Below are positions 45,088 to 53,341 of a stretch of 64,000 nt of DNA, one piece after another. Origin of the DNA: Pseudomonas extremaustralis (lineage in GTDB: Bacteria; Pseudomonadota; Gammaproteobacteria; Pseudomonadales; Pseudomonadaceae); the NCBI RefSeq assembly GCF_900102035.1, contig NZ_LT629689.1, forward strand, positions 6,544,501 to 6,608,500. The letters run 5' to 3'. Below the pieces are notes generated by a model. It ran no database searches. It was given only the letters and a program-made list of their open reading frames with translations, and was not told the origin of the DNA. Position 1 is the first letter of the stretch; each line of letters starts with the position of its first letter. The position numbers and the translations under genes are program-made.

Positions 45088-45107
45088 ATCCTGTCTGGGA
45101 GGTGTTC

Positions 45108-46613
45108 ATGTTTGGTATGGGTCATGGTGTGGATATGTTTATCAACCATGCGGCGCATCTCCTGGGTTTGCAATTGCCCGCCGAGGCCTCGACGCCCGTT
45201 GCGCCGGGAACGGAATACGCCAGTGTGCGTCAGCTCAGCGAACAAATGGCCAGGCCGGGTGGGCTCACATCGGCAGCGTTGGTCAGTTACCTGCACGAGC
45301 GCATTCGCAAACTCGACCCCGCATTGAGCACCATCATTGAACTCAACCCTCAAGCCCTGGACATTGCCCGCGAGCGGGATCGCGAGCGCGCCGCCGGTCG
45401 GGTTCGAGGTCCGCTGCACGGCATCCCCGTGCTCCTCAAGGACAATATCGAGACCGGCGACACCCAGCAAACCAGTGCTGGCGCCTATGGCCTGGTAGGC
45501 CTGTCGGCAGCCAGGGATGCGTTTATCGTCGAACGCCTGCGCCAGCAAGGGGCGGTGATCCTAGGGAAGACCAACCTCACTGAGCTGGCCGGCTTTCGCG
45601 GCAACGCCGATGGTTTGAGCCAACGCGGCGGGCAGACGCGTAACCCGCATCATTCGGATGCGCCGGTCGGTGGGTCCAGCTCGGGCTCGGCTGCTGCGGT
45701 CGCTGCCGGCCTGGCGCCACTTGCCGTGGGCAGCGAAACCAATGGTTCGATCGTGGTGCCGGCGGCGTTCAACGGCGTGGTCGGCTTCAAGCCCAGCGTG
45801 GGGTTGTTGAGTCGCAGCGGCATCATTCCCGCCAGCCATCGACAGGACACGCCGGGGCCGATGGCCCGCTCGGTGTTCGATACCGCGTTGTTGCTCAACG
45901 CCATGTCCGGCGTCGATCCCCAGGATTCGGCGAGTATGGAGGCCCCCCAAGGCATCGACTACACCGCTTTGCTTAAACCCGGAGCCTTGCGGGATAAGCG
46001 TATCGGTTATCCCGCGACCTTTTGCGCGAATGGCGAAACCCTGTCGGTGGACAACAGTGCAATATTTCGCCGGACGCTGGAGGTGCTTCGCGCGCAAGGC
46101 GCAGTGCTGGTGCCGGTGAACATGCGGTTGGCAGACGCTTCGCGCTATGACGAATTATTGCTTGCCGATGTGAAGGACGAATTGAACACCTACCTGGGCA
46201 AGCGCGAGGGGTTGCCAGTGAAGTCGGTTCCCGAACTGATCGCGTACAACGCAAAACGCGATGGCACCGACACCGACCACCAGCCGGTGCTCAAGGACAT
46301 CGACGCATCCACGCTGACACAACAGGCGCGCAAGCCGCTATGGGATGCACTGATCCAGGACTTCCGTGGCACGGTCGATGAACTGATCGGCGAGCAGAAG
46401 CTCGACGCCCTGGTGGCGGACTTTGAAACCAACAGCTACTTCGCGGTTGCGGTGGCGGGCTACCCAGGGATCTCGGTGCCATCCGGTCAAGACGAGCAGG
46501 GCGTGCCGACCAGCGCATACTTTTTCGGGGCCCGCTGGAGTGAACCCACGTTGCTGGCGGTGGCCCATGGTTATGAGCAGGCGGCGCAGGTGGCTCCAAG
46601 GCCTCGACTCTAA
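45108..46613 (+). CDS. Amidase signature family enzyme
   Basis: A 501-residue hydrolase of the amidase signature family. The catalytic triad is visible as lysine about 111 (GIPVLLKDNIETG), the cis-serine about 190 in VGGSSSGSAAAVAAG and the nucleophile serine about 214 in GSETNGSIVVPAAFN. The family sequence normally reads GGS; here an asparagine replaces the first glycine (TNGS). The start at 45108 is chosen because GGGAGG lies 5 bases upstream and a terminator precedes it. The natural substrate is unknown; related enzymes cleave aliphatic or peptide amides. Confidence 0.88.
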   Translation: MFGMGHGVDMFINHAAHLLGLQLPAEASTPVAPGTEYASVRQLSEQMARPGGLTSAALVSYLHERIRKLDPALSTIIELNPQALDIARERDRERAAGRVRGPLHGIPVLLKDNIETGDTQQTSAGAYGLVGLSAARDAFIVERLRQQGAVILGKTNLTELAGFRGNADGLSQRGGQTRNPHHSDAPVGGSSSGSAAAVAAGLAPLAVGSETNGSIVVPAAFNGVVGFKPSVGLLSRSGIIPASHRQDTPGPMARSVFDTALLLNAMSGVDPQDSASMEAPQGIDYTALLKPGALRDKRIGYPATFCANGETLSVDNSAIFRRTLEVLRAQGAVLVPVNMRLADASRYDELLLADVKDELNTYLGKREGLPVKSVPELIAYNAKRDGTDTDHQPVLKDIDASTLTQQARKPLWDALIQDFRGTVDELIGEQKLDALVADFETNSYFAVAVAGYPGISVPSGQDEQGVPTSAYFFGARWSEPTLLAVAHGYEQAAQVAPRPRL

Positions 46614-46626
46614 AGTCCCCAGGCTC

Positions 46627-46947
46627 TCAAGGCCGTGGAGGAATGCCATGGCCCATGGCATTCACATCTTCGGCGCGGCGCGCACTCATTCCCCACCCTG
46701 GCGCGAACCCTGGAAAGAACACCAGCCCCTCGGCCTCCAGCCGAAACGCGAGTGCCAGGCGGGTTTCATCGCCGCCATCGCCCTGGTGCTCGAACTGCTG
46801 AACGGCATCCACCGTCACGCCCGCCTGGCGGGCCAGCTCTTCGCGGCTCCAACCCAGCATGGCGCGCGCCTGTACGCTGTGTTTGGCGGTGAATTGATGC
46901 AGGACGATCTGCTGATCTACAAAAGAGCTCATTGCCAGAGAGGACAT
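46627..46947 (-). CDS. XRE-family helix-turn-helix regulator with an SOS-type promoter
   Basis: A 106-residue protein with a Cro/CI-type helix-turn-helix at about residues 27-55 (ARAMLGWSREELARQAGVTV then DAVQQFEHQ). The C-terminal 45 residues are not recognisable. The ATG at 46947 has GGAGA upstream; an ATG five codons later is possible. A box matching the LexA pattern CTGT-N8-ACAG lies 39 bases upstream, overlapping a likely promoter (TATAGT on this strand), so the gene is probably induced by DNA damage. Its target is unknown. Confidence 0.82.
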   Translation of the reverse strand: MSSLAMSSFVDQQIVLHQFTAKHSVQARAMLGWSREELARQAGVTVDAVQQFEHQGDGGDETRLALAFRLEAEGLVFFPGFAPGWGMSARRAEDVNAMGHGIPPRP

Positions 46948-46983
46948 GGAATTTCTCCAGGGTTCGACGGGGAAGGCAAACTA

Positions 46984-47003
46984 TACTGTGTTTTTGTACA
47001 GTT
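46984..47003 (-). promoter_or_regulatory. LexA-type SOS box ahead of the XRE gene
   Basis: CTGT-GTTTTTGT-ACAG with flanking TA and TT fits the CTGT-N8-ACAG LexA consensus in both half-sites. It overlaps a possible -10 (TATAGT on the minus strand) of the XRE gene. The gene on its other side (47054) is read towards it and so is not its target. Confidence 0.75.
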
Positions 47004-47053
47004 GTTTTGACCGCTCATCAACTGGAATTTTTCCGATGGCTTTTCAGCGCCTG

Positions 47054-48001
47054 TCAGCCCAGCCCTGGCGCCTCGCGAATAATCAGGTGATCCAGGTTCT
47101 CGATATTGGCGCTGAACACGCCGAACGTCTGCTCGGGGTTTTTCTTGCTGGGCACCTGCTTCAGCTCCGGCGTCACGCCATAAAAGAAGCAATACAAGGG
47201 CTGGTCACTGCTGGCTGCCGCCTTGATCTGCTCCAGGAATGCCTTGCGCTTGCGGTAGTTGTCGATGAGTTTCTTGCTCAGGTAAACGTTGACCGAGTAG
47301 GGCTTTTTGTCGAGCCATACCTTCTTTTCGAAGTCGATGCGAAAGCTGTTGGTGTAGTCCTTGATCGCTTTGATCCTGCCCCAGTAGATCAGGCCCTTGT
47401 TGTCCTGCAGGTATTCGATTTTCTTGAAAAAGGCCCAGTAGGTTGCGGTGTGCTCGCCGATTTTCAAGGGCATGGCTTTGAGCTTGTCCTTGTCGTCGAT
47501 ATTCGACACATAGCATTCCACCGGGTGGGCGAATACGCTGGTTTTATCCGGGGTGGCGTCACTGGGGCTGACAGATGCATTTGTGCGGGTTGTAGGTATT
47601 TCCGGCAGGTCTTGTGGGGGTTGTCCTTCGGCACCGGCCAACGGCATCTTGCGTGGATAGGTGCGCCGGGTCAGTACAAATTCCGATGGGAAATGATCCT
47701 CGCGGTCGTCGTCGCTTTCACCGGCAGCGCCCTTGTGGTTGCTGGCATAGCGGCAACCATCGATATGCCGGGTGCCGCTCTTGTTCTTGAAATGCGGTGT
47801 GCGCCGGTAATTAACGTTCTTCGCGTTGAAGGTGCTCAGCGTATTGCCCGCCTCGAAGGCCGCGCGGCAGGCATCGTTGGGACAGAGGAAATGGTCCTTG
47901 TCGGAGTCATACGCGGCGGTTTCGTCGAAATTCAGCTCTCGAACGTCGTAGATCGACAGTTTTTCATCGAGATTCAGGCTGTAGGCCGTGTCGAATTTCA
48001 T
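47054..48001 (-). CDS. Hypothetical protein with CoiA-like N-terminal zinc-binding region
   Basis: A 315-residue protein. The N-terminal part has FLCPNDACRAAFEAGNTLST and later HFKNKSGTRHIDGC, a Cys/His arrangement like the N-terminal domain of competence protein CoiA and related nuclease-type proteins. The C-terminal half (from about residue 150) is a beta-rich unrecognised region with a basic YLSKKLIDNYRKRKAF helix. The ATG at 48001 is chosen over a TTG-like upstream start. It lies alone between the XRE gene and a HAD gene; nothing else suggests its role. A nucleic-acid-related role is possible but unproven. Confidence 0.6.
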   Translation of the reverse strand: MKFDTAYSLNLDEKLSIYDVRELNFDETAAYDSDKDHFLCPNDACRAAFEAGNTLSTFNAKNVNYRRTPHFKNKSGTRHIDGCRYASNHKGAAGESDDDREDHFPSEFVLTRRTYPRKMPLAGAEGQPPQDLPEIPTTRTNASVSPSDATPDKTSVFAHPVECYVSNIDDKDKLKAMPLKIGEHTATYWAFFKKIEYLQDNKGLIYWGRIKAIKDYTNSFRIDFEKKVWLDKKPYSVNVYLSKKLIDNYRKRKAFLEQIKAAASSDQPLYCFFYGVTPELKQVPSKKNPEQTFGVFSANIENLDHLIIREAPGLG

Positions 48002-48067
48002 GGGGCTCGGGTCCGTGAGAGGTTTGGCTATTAATAGCGGCAACCTGAGTAAATACCAGCAGAAGCG

Positions 48068-48724
48068 TCAGGGTTTCCGGGCGTTTTTTTTCTTCTTCGC
48101 ATGAAAATGCCGAAAATGCGCATCTTGCGCCGCCGCCAGCAATTCCCTATCCCCGCGCGTATCGCCCCAGGCCCTGAGCCGATATTCCCCCAGGTCCCCA
48201 TACACTGCCTCGAGCCGCAGCACCTTGTTCTCGCAGCGGCAGTTATTTCCCGTGAGCTTGCCCGTCAACACTCCGTCGATCACCTCAAGCTCAGTCCCGA
48301 TCAATTTGATCCCAAGCCGATCGGCAAAGGGCTGCAACACCAACGCGGGAGATGCCGAGCACAGTGTCACCACTGCCCCCGACCCCAGCTCATGCTCCAC
48401 CGACAGCACCCCGGCCGGCCGCATCAACCGCGCCCAATTGCGCTGGCAATACTCCTCGGCCTTCTGCTGCACCCACGCCTTCTCCACACCGGTCATAAAG
48501 GTACGGATCAACTGCGCCTTCAACTCATCCCGGCTGATCTGCCGCACCAGAAACCGCAGCGCGGGCACCGCAAGCTTGACCATGCGGCCATAGAACTCGC
48601 CGGGGCCAAAGGCAAACTTGAGGAAGGGCACGAAACTGTCGTGGTGGGTCAGGGTGCCGTCGAAGTCAAAGACGGACAGTACTTTGGCGCCCACGGGGCC
48701 GGCTTCAAGCATGTCTGGGTTCAC
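48068..48724 (-). CDS. HAD-IB family hydrolase
   Basis: A 218-residue haloacid-dehalogenase phosphatase of the SerB/IB type. The nucleophile motif FDFDGTLTHHDSF is at about residues 20-32, the motif-II serine in VTLCSASPALVLQP follows, and the late WGDTRGDRELL carries the motif-IV aspartate. It probably dephosphorylates a small metabolite. The GTG at 48724 is chosen because AAGGA lies 6-10 bases upstream; an ATG 12 bases later is the alternative. The C-terminus is a run of basic residues (KKKKNARKP). Confidence 0.82.
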   Translation of the reverse strand: MNPDMLEAGPVGAKVLSVFDFDGTLTHHDSFVPFLKFAFGPGEFYGRMVKLAVPALRFLVRQISRDELKAQLIRTFMTGVEKAWVQQKAEEYCQRNWARLMRPAGVLSVEHELGSGAVVTLCSASPALVLQPFADRLGIKLIGTELEVIDGVLTGKLTGNNCRCENKVLRLEAVYGDLGEYRLRAWGDTRGDRELLAAAQDAHFRHFHAKKKKNARKP

Positions 48725-49081
48725 GGGTGGTCCTTGATCAGGTGGAGCGGGTTCATAGCGTTCTGACTGGCGCACGTCGGTCGGGTTCAGGCGGATGCTG
48801 CTCCGCGATGGCGACCGGCCAATCTCCAGGCTTTGTAGTGTGCGGGCGTGTTTGTTCACCCCCGATGGTCGGCGAAGTTTACTACCCCAAGGCCAAGGAT
48901 TGGAGTTTCTGAGTCCACTGCAAGCTCGTCGTTACGGAGGGGGAGCCAAGCGGCGCGAGCGGATTACATGAATGTTTAAATTTCCTACAAAAATCTCACA
49001 CCGTTTAAACAGAAACGTCCGATATTTCCTATTTTCAAGTTCTCGTATGGTAAGTGCCAAAAACAACAAGGCGCTGACCCT
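48725..49081. other. 357-base region between the HAD gene and hcp
   Basis: No gene is seen; frames here have neither good starts nor family features. The right part is AT-rich and holds an inverted repeat GTTTAAA...TTTAAAC (about 48973-49009) before the hcp leader. It marks the boundary into the AT-rich type VI cassette. Confidence 0.5.
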
Positions 49082-49570
49082 ATGGCAAATCACAGCTACA
49101 TGACCATCAATGGCAAAGAGCAAGGCTTGATCTCCGCGGGATGCTCGACTCTGGATTCAATTGGTAACACCTGCCAGGACGGGCACAGAGATGAAATCCT
49201 GGTGCTGTCTTTCCAGCATCACATAGCCAACCGCGGCAACGTGAATGCCGCGACACACGGGCCGGTGGTGATTACCAAGAATATCGATAAGTCCTCCCCT
49301 TTATTGGCGGTAGCCCTTTCCAATAGGGAAGAACTCAACTGCGTGATTAATTTCTATCGAAGCTCAAGTACCAGTGGCTATGAAAAATACTACACGGTCG
49401 ATATTCGTGGCTGCGTCATTGCCGACCTTACCCTCGACGTACCCCATGCGGTTCTGCAACACGATGCGCAAGCACAAGAACATATGGCCCTGCGTTATCG
49501 CCAGATTATCTGGACCCATCATCGAGCCAGTACGAGTGGCTACAGCTATGGGGAGTTGGACGAAAAATGA
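49082..49570 (+). CDS. hcp: Hcp family type VI secretion tube protein
   Basis: A 162-residue Hcp, the ring protein that stacks into the type VI secretion tube and carries small effectors. It starts MANHSYMTINGKEQGLISAG, followed by the conserved LVLSFQHHIANRG block and a late DIRGCVIADLTLDVPH with LRYRQIIWTHH. Length and pattern match the Hcp1/TssD family. No structural T6SS genes are nearby, so this is an orphan hcp that uses the main apparatus. Its stop overlaps the ATG of the next gene (ATGA). Confidence 0.93.
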   Translation: MANHSYMTINGKEQGLISAGCSTLDSIGNTCQDGHRDEILVLSFQHHIANRGNVNAATHGPVVITKNIDKSSPLLAVALSNREELNCVINFYRSSSTSGYEKYYTVDIRGCVIADLTLDVPHAVLQHDAQAQEHMALRYRQIIWTHHRASTSGYSYGELDEK

Positions 49571-50280
49571 AAAAGGAAAGTCGTCATACAGAGCCAACGT
49601 TTCACGATATTTGGGTAGTGAGCCAGGCGGCAGGAAATCTGACTAATCAAGCTTGCACGATAAGCGCCCGGCATATTCAGGATGGAATAGTGCGGCTGCA
49701 ATTCAATCGGGAGGTTGCTTATTACGCGCGCAGTATTGTCAGGGATGTTGAGGAGGGAAGAAAGACGGTTGATCAAGGATTGATAGAGATAAAAGAAGAA
49801 CAGCGCAGTTTGATGAGTCAGTCGATGGAAGTCGCTCGCAAGGGCGTTGGATTGATAGCAGGAGCGCTACAGTTCAAAACGGGGGCGGAAATTTGCGCGG
49901 CCTCCTTGGGTACTTTGTGCGTGGTAGCCGGGTTACCAATGATTGCGCATGGTTCCAATAACATATACGAGAATGGACGGAATTTATGGGAAGGGCGTTC
50001 TGATACTGAGGGGCCGGTAAGGAAATTTTACCGAGATACAGCGATGGCCTTGGGATGGGAAAAAGAGGATGGAGATTTTGCGTATGGAATGTTTGACTTA
50101 GGGACATCTGTTTACAGTACGTGGCGACTCGTATTAAAACCCGACTCCTGGCGTTTGTTTCGATATATAGATACTGATTACGTTCGTGGTTTCACACGAA
50201 TGGGGCCGGGTACAAAGGCTGTTGACTCGGGGGCCTCGGCACTAACTATTGATCAACTGTATAAAGCAAAAGAAAAGTGA
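49567..50280 (+). CDS. DUF4225 protein, putative Hcp-linked T6SS effector
   Basis: A 237-residue protein. The N-terminal half is helical and charged; the middle has a hydrophobic glycine-rich stretch (GVGLIAGALQFKTGAEICAA then SLGTLCVVAGLPMIAHG) that could insert into membranes, followed by NIYENGRNLWEG, all resembling DUF4225. It starts inside the stop of hcp and ends on the ATG of a small membrane protein, the usual layout of effector-immunity units. Toxicity is inferred from the layout and the glycine-rich membrane segment; no catalytic motif is seen. Confidence 0.75.
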   Translation: MKKESRHTEPTFHDIWVVSQAAGNLTNQACTISARHIQDGIVRLQFNREVAYYARSIVRDVEEGRKTVDQGLIEIKEEQRSLMSQSMEVARKGVGLIAGALQFKTGAEICAASLGTLCVVAGLPMIAHGSNNIYENGRNLWEGRSDTEGPVRKFYRDTAMALGWEKEDGDFAYGMFDLGTSVYSTWRLVLKPDSWRLFRYIDTDYVRGFTRMGPGTKAVDSGASALTIDQLYKAKEK

Positions 50281-50603
50281 TGTGCTGGTTATTGGTTCTA
50301 CTCGAGATGTGTGGGGTTTTATTGGCTTTCTGGTTGAAATCTGTTCTTTCTAGTCCGCGCCTTGGCGATGCGCAGCTTATTTTTGGAGTTATTGTTAATT
50401 CGATTTTTATATGGGCTTATATGCATATGATTCAGCACGATGATTTTCCATTTTTGGGGTATAGACCGGATATCTTAGAAGATTGCAGTTTTGCTGGGTG
50501 GCTTACTTTTGTATGTATATTTGCCCACGGATTTGCAATCCCCGCGGAACGGAAGGTGAGGTTTTTGTTTGGCTTGGTTAATTGTACGAGGCGGACGCGA
50601 TGA
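50280..50603 (+). CDS. Small membrane protein, putative immunity protein 1
   Basis: A 107-residue inner-membrane protein with three hydrophobic helices (about residues 3-22, 33-52 and 75-92), lacking a cleavable signal. It starts on the TGATG junction with the DUF4225 gene and its stop overlaps the next start (ATGA). It shares the blocks VNSIFIWAYMHMI, FPFLGYRPDIL and AHGFAIPAERKVRFLF with the next protein, so the two are tandem paralogues. A membrane immunity protein would suit a membrane-active effector; that link is inferred. Confidence 0.75.
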   Translation: MCWLLVLLEMCGVLLAFWLKSVLSSPRLGDAQLIFGVIVNSIFIWAYMHMIQHDDFPFLGYRPDILEDCSFAGWLTFVCIFAHGFAIPAERKVRFLFGLVNCTRRTR

Positions 50604-50914
50604 CAGTATGGTTCTTGTTTACGTTTCCCTTATTCGTTTTATGGGGCATCCTGAGTGCTTATACGCTGAGGATCAGATTTTCTGGGGAGAAACTATGGGA
50701 TTTTCTAGGGGTGAAATTCATTGTCTGCATGATTTTTAATTCTGTATTCGGGTTTGTTTATTTTCGGATTGTTAAGTTTCAAGAGTTTCCGGTGCTGGGG
50801 TTTAGGCCAGATTTGATAGCTGATTATCCTTTAATTAGCTATATCGCCATTTTCTGCATTTATATACACGGATTTGCTTTTCCTGTTGAGAGGGAGTTGA
50901 GGTGGTGGTTTTGA
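50600..50914 (+). CDS. Small membrane protein, putative immunity protein 2 (paralogue)
   Basis: A 104-residue membrane protein with three helices (about 4-24, 37-55 and 75-94). It is a paralogue of the preceding gene: FNSVFGFVYFRIV, FPVLGFRPDLI and IHGFAFPVERELRWWF match VNSIFIWAYMHMI, FPFLGYRPDIL and AHGFAIPAERKVRFLF. The start overlaps the previous stop by four bases. Codon use is AT-rich compared with the rest of the window, which suggests acquisition by transfer. A hairpin terminator candidate follows at 50948. Confidence 0.75.
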   Translation: MTVWFLFTFPLFVLWGILSAYTLRIRFSGEKLWDFLGVKFIVCMIFNSVFGFVYFRIVKFQEFPVLGFRPDLIADYPLISYIAIFCIYIHGFAFPVERELRWWF

Positions 50915-50947
50915 GCGGTTTTTTTTGCATCACTGGACGCAGTCTGC

Positions 50948-50969
50948 AACTCCCTATCGCAAGGGAGTT
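50948..50969 (+). terminator. Hairpin after the second membrane gene
   Basis: AACTCCCT and AGGGAGTT arms with a 6-base loop, followed by TTATT. A weak but plausible terminator inside the cassette, before the third, broken copy. Confidence 0.5.
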
Positions 50970-51009
50970 TTATTGACTGCGGAAGACGTTTTGGATAGGT
51001 GGAATAACT

Positions 51010-51326
51010 GTGAGTGACTCGATTTTTTACACGGGCTATATTTTTTTACTATTGCGTTTTATGTCCCGTCTCTACTGGCTAGCCAGTGTTGGTCAGGGCG
51101 CAGGTTTTCAACGAGTAAATTCATAGGTGTTATTGTTTATAATATTTTTTGTGTCTATGTTCACATGCGATTCGTAGATCGTGGGGTTTTGCCTATTGTT
51201 GGCGAGAAAAATAATGAGGTTTTAGGTTGGGCTTCTTTTGTTGTGATATTTATGTATATGTTTTCAGTTCCTATGCCGTGGGAAGGAAAAAAATTGAAAT
51301 TCATAAGTAAGTATTTTAAATCTTGA
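51010..51326 (+). pseudogene. Third immunity-like membrane gene, frameshifted
   Basis: A GTG-start frame (reading VSDSIFYTGYIF) reaches a run of seven T residues at 51041-51047. After it, only the frame shifted by one base continues the family: FYVPSLLASQCWSG then FIGVIVYNIFCVYVHMRF, LPIVGEKNN, WASFVVIFMYMFSVPMPWEG, ending at the TGA at 51324. These blocks align with the two intact paralogues upstream. The net offset of 317 bases is not a multiple of three. It may be a decayed copy, a programmed slip at the T run, or a homopolymer error. Confidence 0.65.
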
Positions 51327-51456
51327 GTTTTATATTCCGTAAGGTGAACTGATCTTCTTTGGTCGTTATGCGCATGGCTAACATTTATAAGACTGTGCAT
51401 GTTGGAGTAAGGACAGTGGTTTTTGAATGGTTCGTCCAGGCATCACCGGACTAAAT

Positions 51457-51486
51457 AAAAAAGGTCGCCCAAGGGCGACCTTTTTT
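51457..51486. terminator. Bidirectional terminator before nrdB
   Basis: A-run, arms AAGGTCGCCC and GGGCGACCTT with a two-base centre, and T-run; perfect in both directions, it closes the AT-rich cassette and nrdB, which is read towards it. Confidence 0.92.
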
Positions 51487-51502
51487 GTACTTGTTTAACG
51501 CT

Positions 51503-52753
51503 TCAATCCCAGCTCAACGCGCCGCCGGTCTGGTACTCGATCACACGGGTTTCGAAGAAATTCTTCTCTTTCTTCAAATCCATGATCTCGCTCATCCATG
51601 GGAACGGGTTGGTGGTGCCTGGATATTCTTCCTTCAGACCGATCTGCGACAGACGACGGTTGGCGATGAACTTGAGGTAGTCCTCCATCATCGCCGCGTT
51701 CATGCCCAGCACGCCGCGCGGCATGGTGTCGCGTGCGTATTCGATTTCCAGTTGCGTGCCCTGCAGAATCATCTGGGTCGCTTCTTCTTTCATCTCGGTG
51801 TCCCACAGGTGTGGGTTTTCGATTTTGATCTGGTTGATCACGTCGATACCGAAGTTCAGGTGCATCGACTCGTCGCGCAGGATGTACTGGAACTGTTCGG
51901 CCACGCCGGTCATTTTGTTGCGGCGGCCCATGGAGAGGATCTGGGTGAAGCCGCAATAGAAGAAGATGCCTTCAAGGACGCAGTAGTAGGCGACCAGGTT
52001 GCGCAGCAGTTCTTTGTCGGTGTCGACGGTGCCGGTTTCGAACTTCGGATCGGAGATCGAACGGGTGTATTTCAGGCCCCAGGCGGCTTTTTTCGCGACC
52101 GATGGGATCTCGTGGTACATGTTGAAGATCTCGCCTTCATCCATGGCCAACGATTCGATGCAGTACTGGTAGGCGTGGGTGTGGATCGCTTCTTCGAAAG
52201 CCTGGCGCAGGATGTACTGGCGGCATTCCGGGTTGGTGATCAGGCGGTATACGGCCAGCACCAGGTTGTTGGCGACCAGGGAGTCGGCGGTGGAGAAGAA
52301 GCCCAGGTTGCGCATGACGATGCGACGTTCGTCGTCGGTCAGGCCTTCGGGGTTTTTCCACAGGGCGATGTCGGCGGTCATGTTGACCTCTTGCGGCATC
52401 CAGTGGTTGGCGCAGCCGTCGAGGTATTTCTGCCAGGCCCAGTCGTACTTGAAGGGCACGAGTTGGTTGAGGTCGGCGCGGCAGTTGATCATGCGCTTTT
52501 CGTCGACGGCGACGCGGGCGGAGGCGCCTTCGAGTTCGGCGAGGCCTTCGGCGATGTCGAGTTTGTCCAGGGCGGCCTTGGCGCGGATGATCGCGGCGGA
52601 GTCACTGGCGGTGACGGCGCGGGCTTCGATGGCGGCAGCGGCGCCGGCACCGTCGAGGCGGTCCATGTTGGCTTCGGTGGCGTGGCCGGCGTTGGCGCCT
52701 TTGATGGCGACTTCGCCGTCTTCTTCTTTGTCGAATTCGTCCCAGCTCAGCAT
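51503..52753 (-). CDS. nrdB: Class Ia ribonucleotide reductase subunit beta
   Basis: A 416-residue R2 subunit that holds the di-iron tyrosyl radical cofactor needed to make deoxyribonucleotides with NrdA. Iron ligands and radical tyrosine are visible in [16 protein letters not shown] (E-x2-H-x3-Y), with the later DESMHLNFG region carrying another pair. The N-terminal about 60 residues are an acidic extension usual in Pseudomonas NrdB. nrdA is not upstream within this window, although in P. aeruginosa the two are adjacent. The start at 52753 is preceded by AGGAGA. Confidence 0.95.
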   Translation of the reverse strand: MLSWDEFDKEEDGEVAIKGANAGHATEANMDRLDGAGAAAAIEARAVTASDSAAIIRAKAALDKLDIAEGLAELEGASARVAVDEKRMINCRADLNQLVPFKYDWAWQKYLDGCANHWMPQEVNMTADIALWKNPEGLTDDERRIVMRNLGFFSTADSLVANNLVLAVYRLITNPECRQYILRQAFEEAIHTHAYQYCIESLAMDEGEIFNMYHEIPSVAKKAAWGLKYTRSISDPKFETGTVDTDKELLRNLVAYYCVLEGIFFYCGFTQILSMGRRNKMTGVAEQFQYILRDESMHLNFGIDVINQIKIENPHLWDTEMKEEATQMILQGTQLEIEYARDTMPRGVLGMNAAMMEDYLKFIANRRLSQIGLKEEYPGTTNPFPWMSEIMDLKKEKNFFETRVIEYQTGGALSWD

Positions 52754-53341
52754 GACGTGTCGTCTCCTGCGTGAGGGCTCAAGGGTGCCCGTGTGAAACC
52801 GGATGGTTGGGTGTTCACACGGCCCTCGGGCCGCGGTGGATCTTAAGGAATCGTTTGTTGCAACAGCTAGCGCAGGCATTAAACGCAATTGGGTGTACGG
52901 GTACTCTGCGTGAGGCTTGAGGGGCGGAGCGGTCGATGCGTGCTCCAGCGGAGGCCTCAGGTCTGGCTCTTCGTCCCTGTGTAAAGGGATATTGCAGGCC
53001 CGATTTACCCGCGCATTATAGGGAAAAATTCGGGTTTGTGTTGCGACCGATGGTCCCGATCGAGCGCTGCAATGACGTGGTTTTCGACCAAAGCGCGGGT
53101 TTATAAGGCTTTGCTGGCGTTGGAATTTTTTGACGGACGGCGGGATGTTTTTTGCAGGATGGATGAAGTGGCCTTTCAGGGCCTGGAAATGCGGGGGGAG
53201 GGGGGAGGGGCTTGAGTTTTTGGTATGACTGAGATCGCTATTGCGAGCAGTCCTTGAGGTGTTTCAGCTGTCGGGCCTTGGCCGCAAGAACGATTTCTTG
53301 CGGCGAACAAGATCCGGATTCAGATCAAACTAACGACGTTA
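52754..53341. other. 588-base region upstream of nrdB
   Basis: Contains the presumed nrdB promoter: TATAAT on the minus strand at 53015-53020, which would give a leader of about 260 bases. No clear -35, NrdR box or small gene is seen. The leader is unusually long. No nrdA remnant is found here. Confidence 0.5.

Noticed and set aside
45036..45107. Earlier ATG of the amidase at 45036
   Set aside because: The stretch contains a good terminator hairpin and T run, and the ATG at 45108 has a GGGAGG site; the extra 24 residues are unlikely to be translated.
48727..48912. A 61-residue plus-strand frame upstream of hcp
   Set aside because: No ribosome site, overlaps the start region of the HAD gene in the opposite direction, and no recognisable features.
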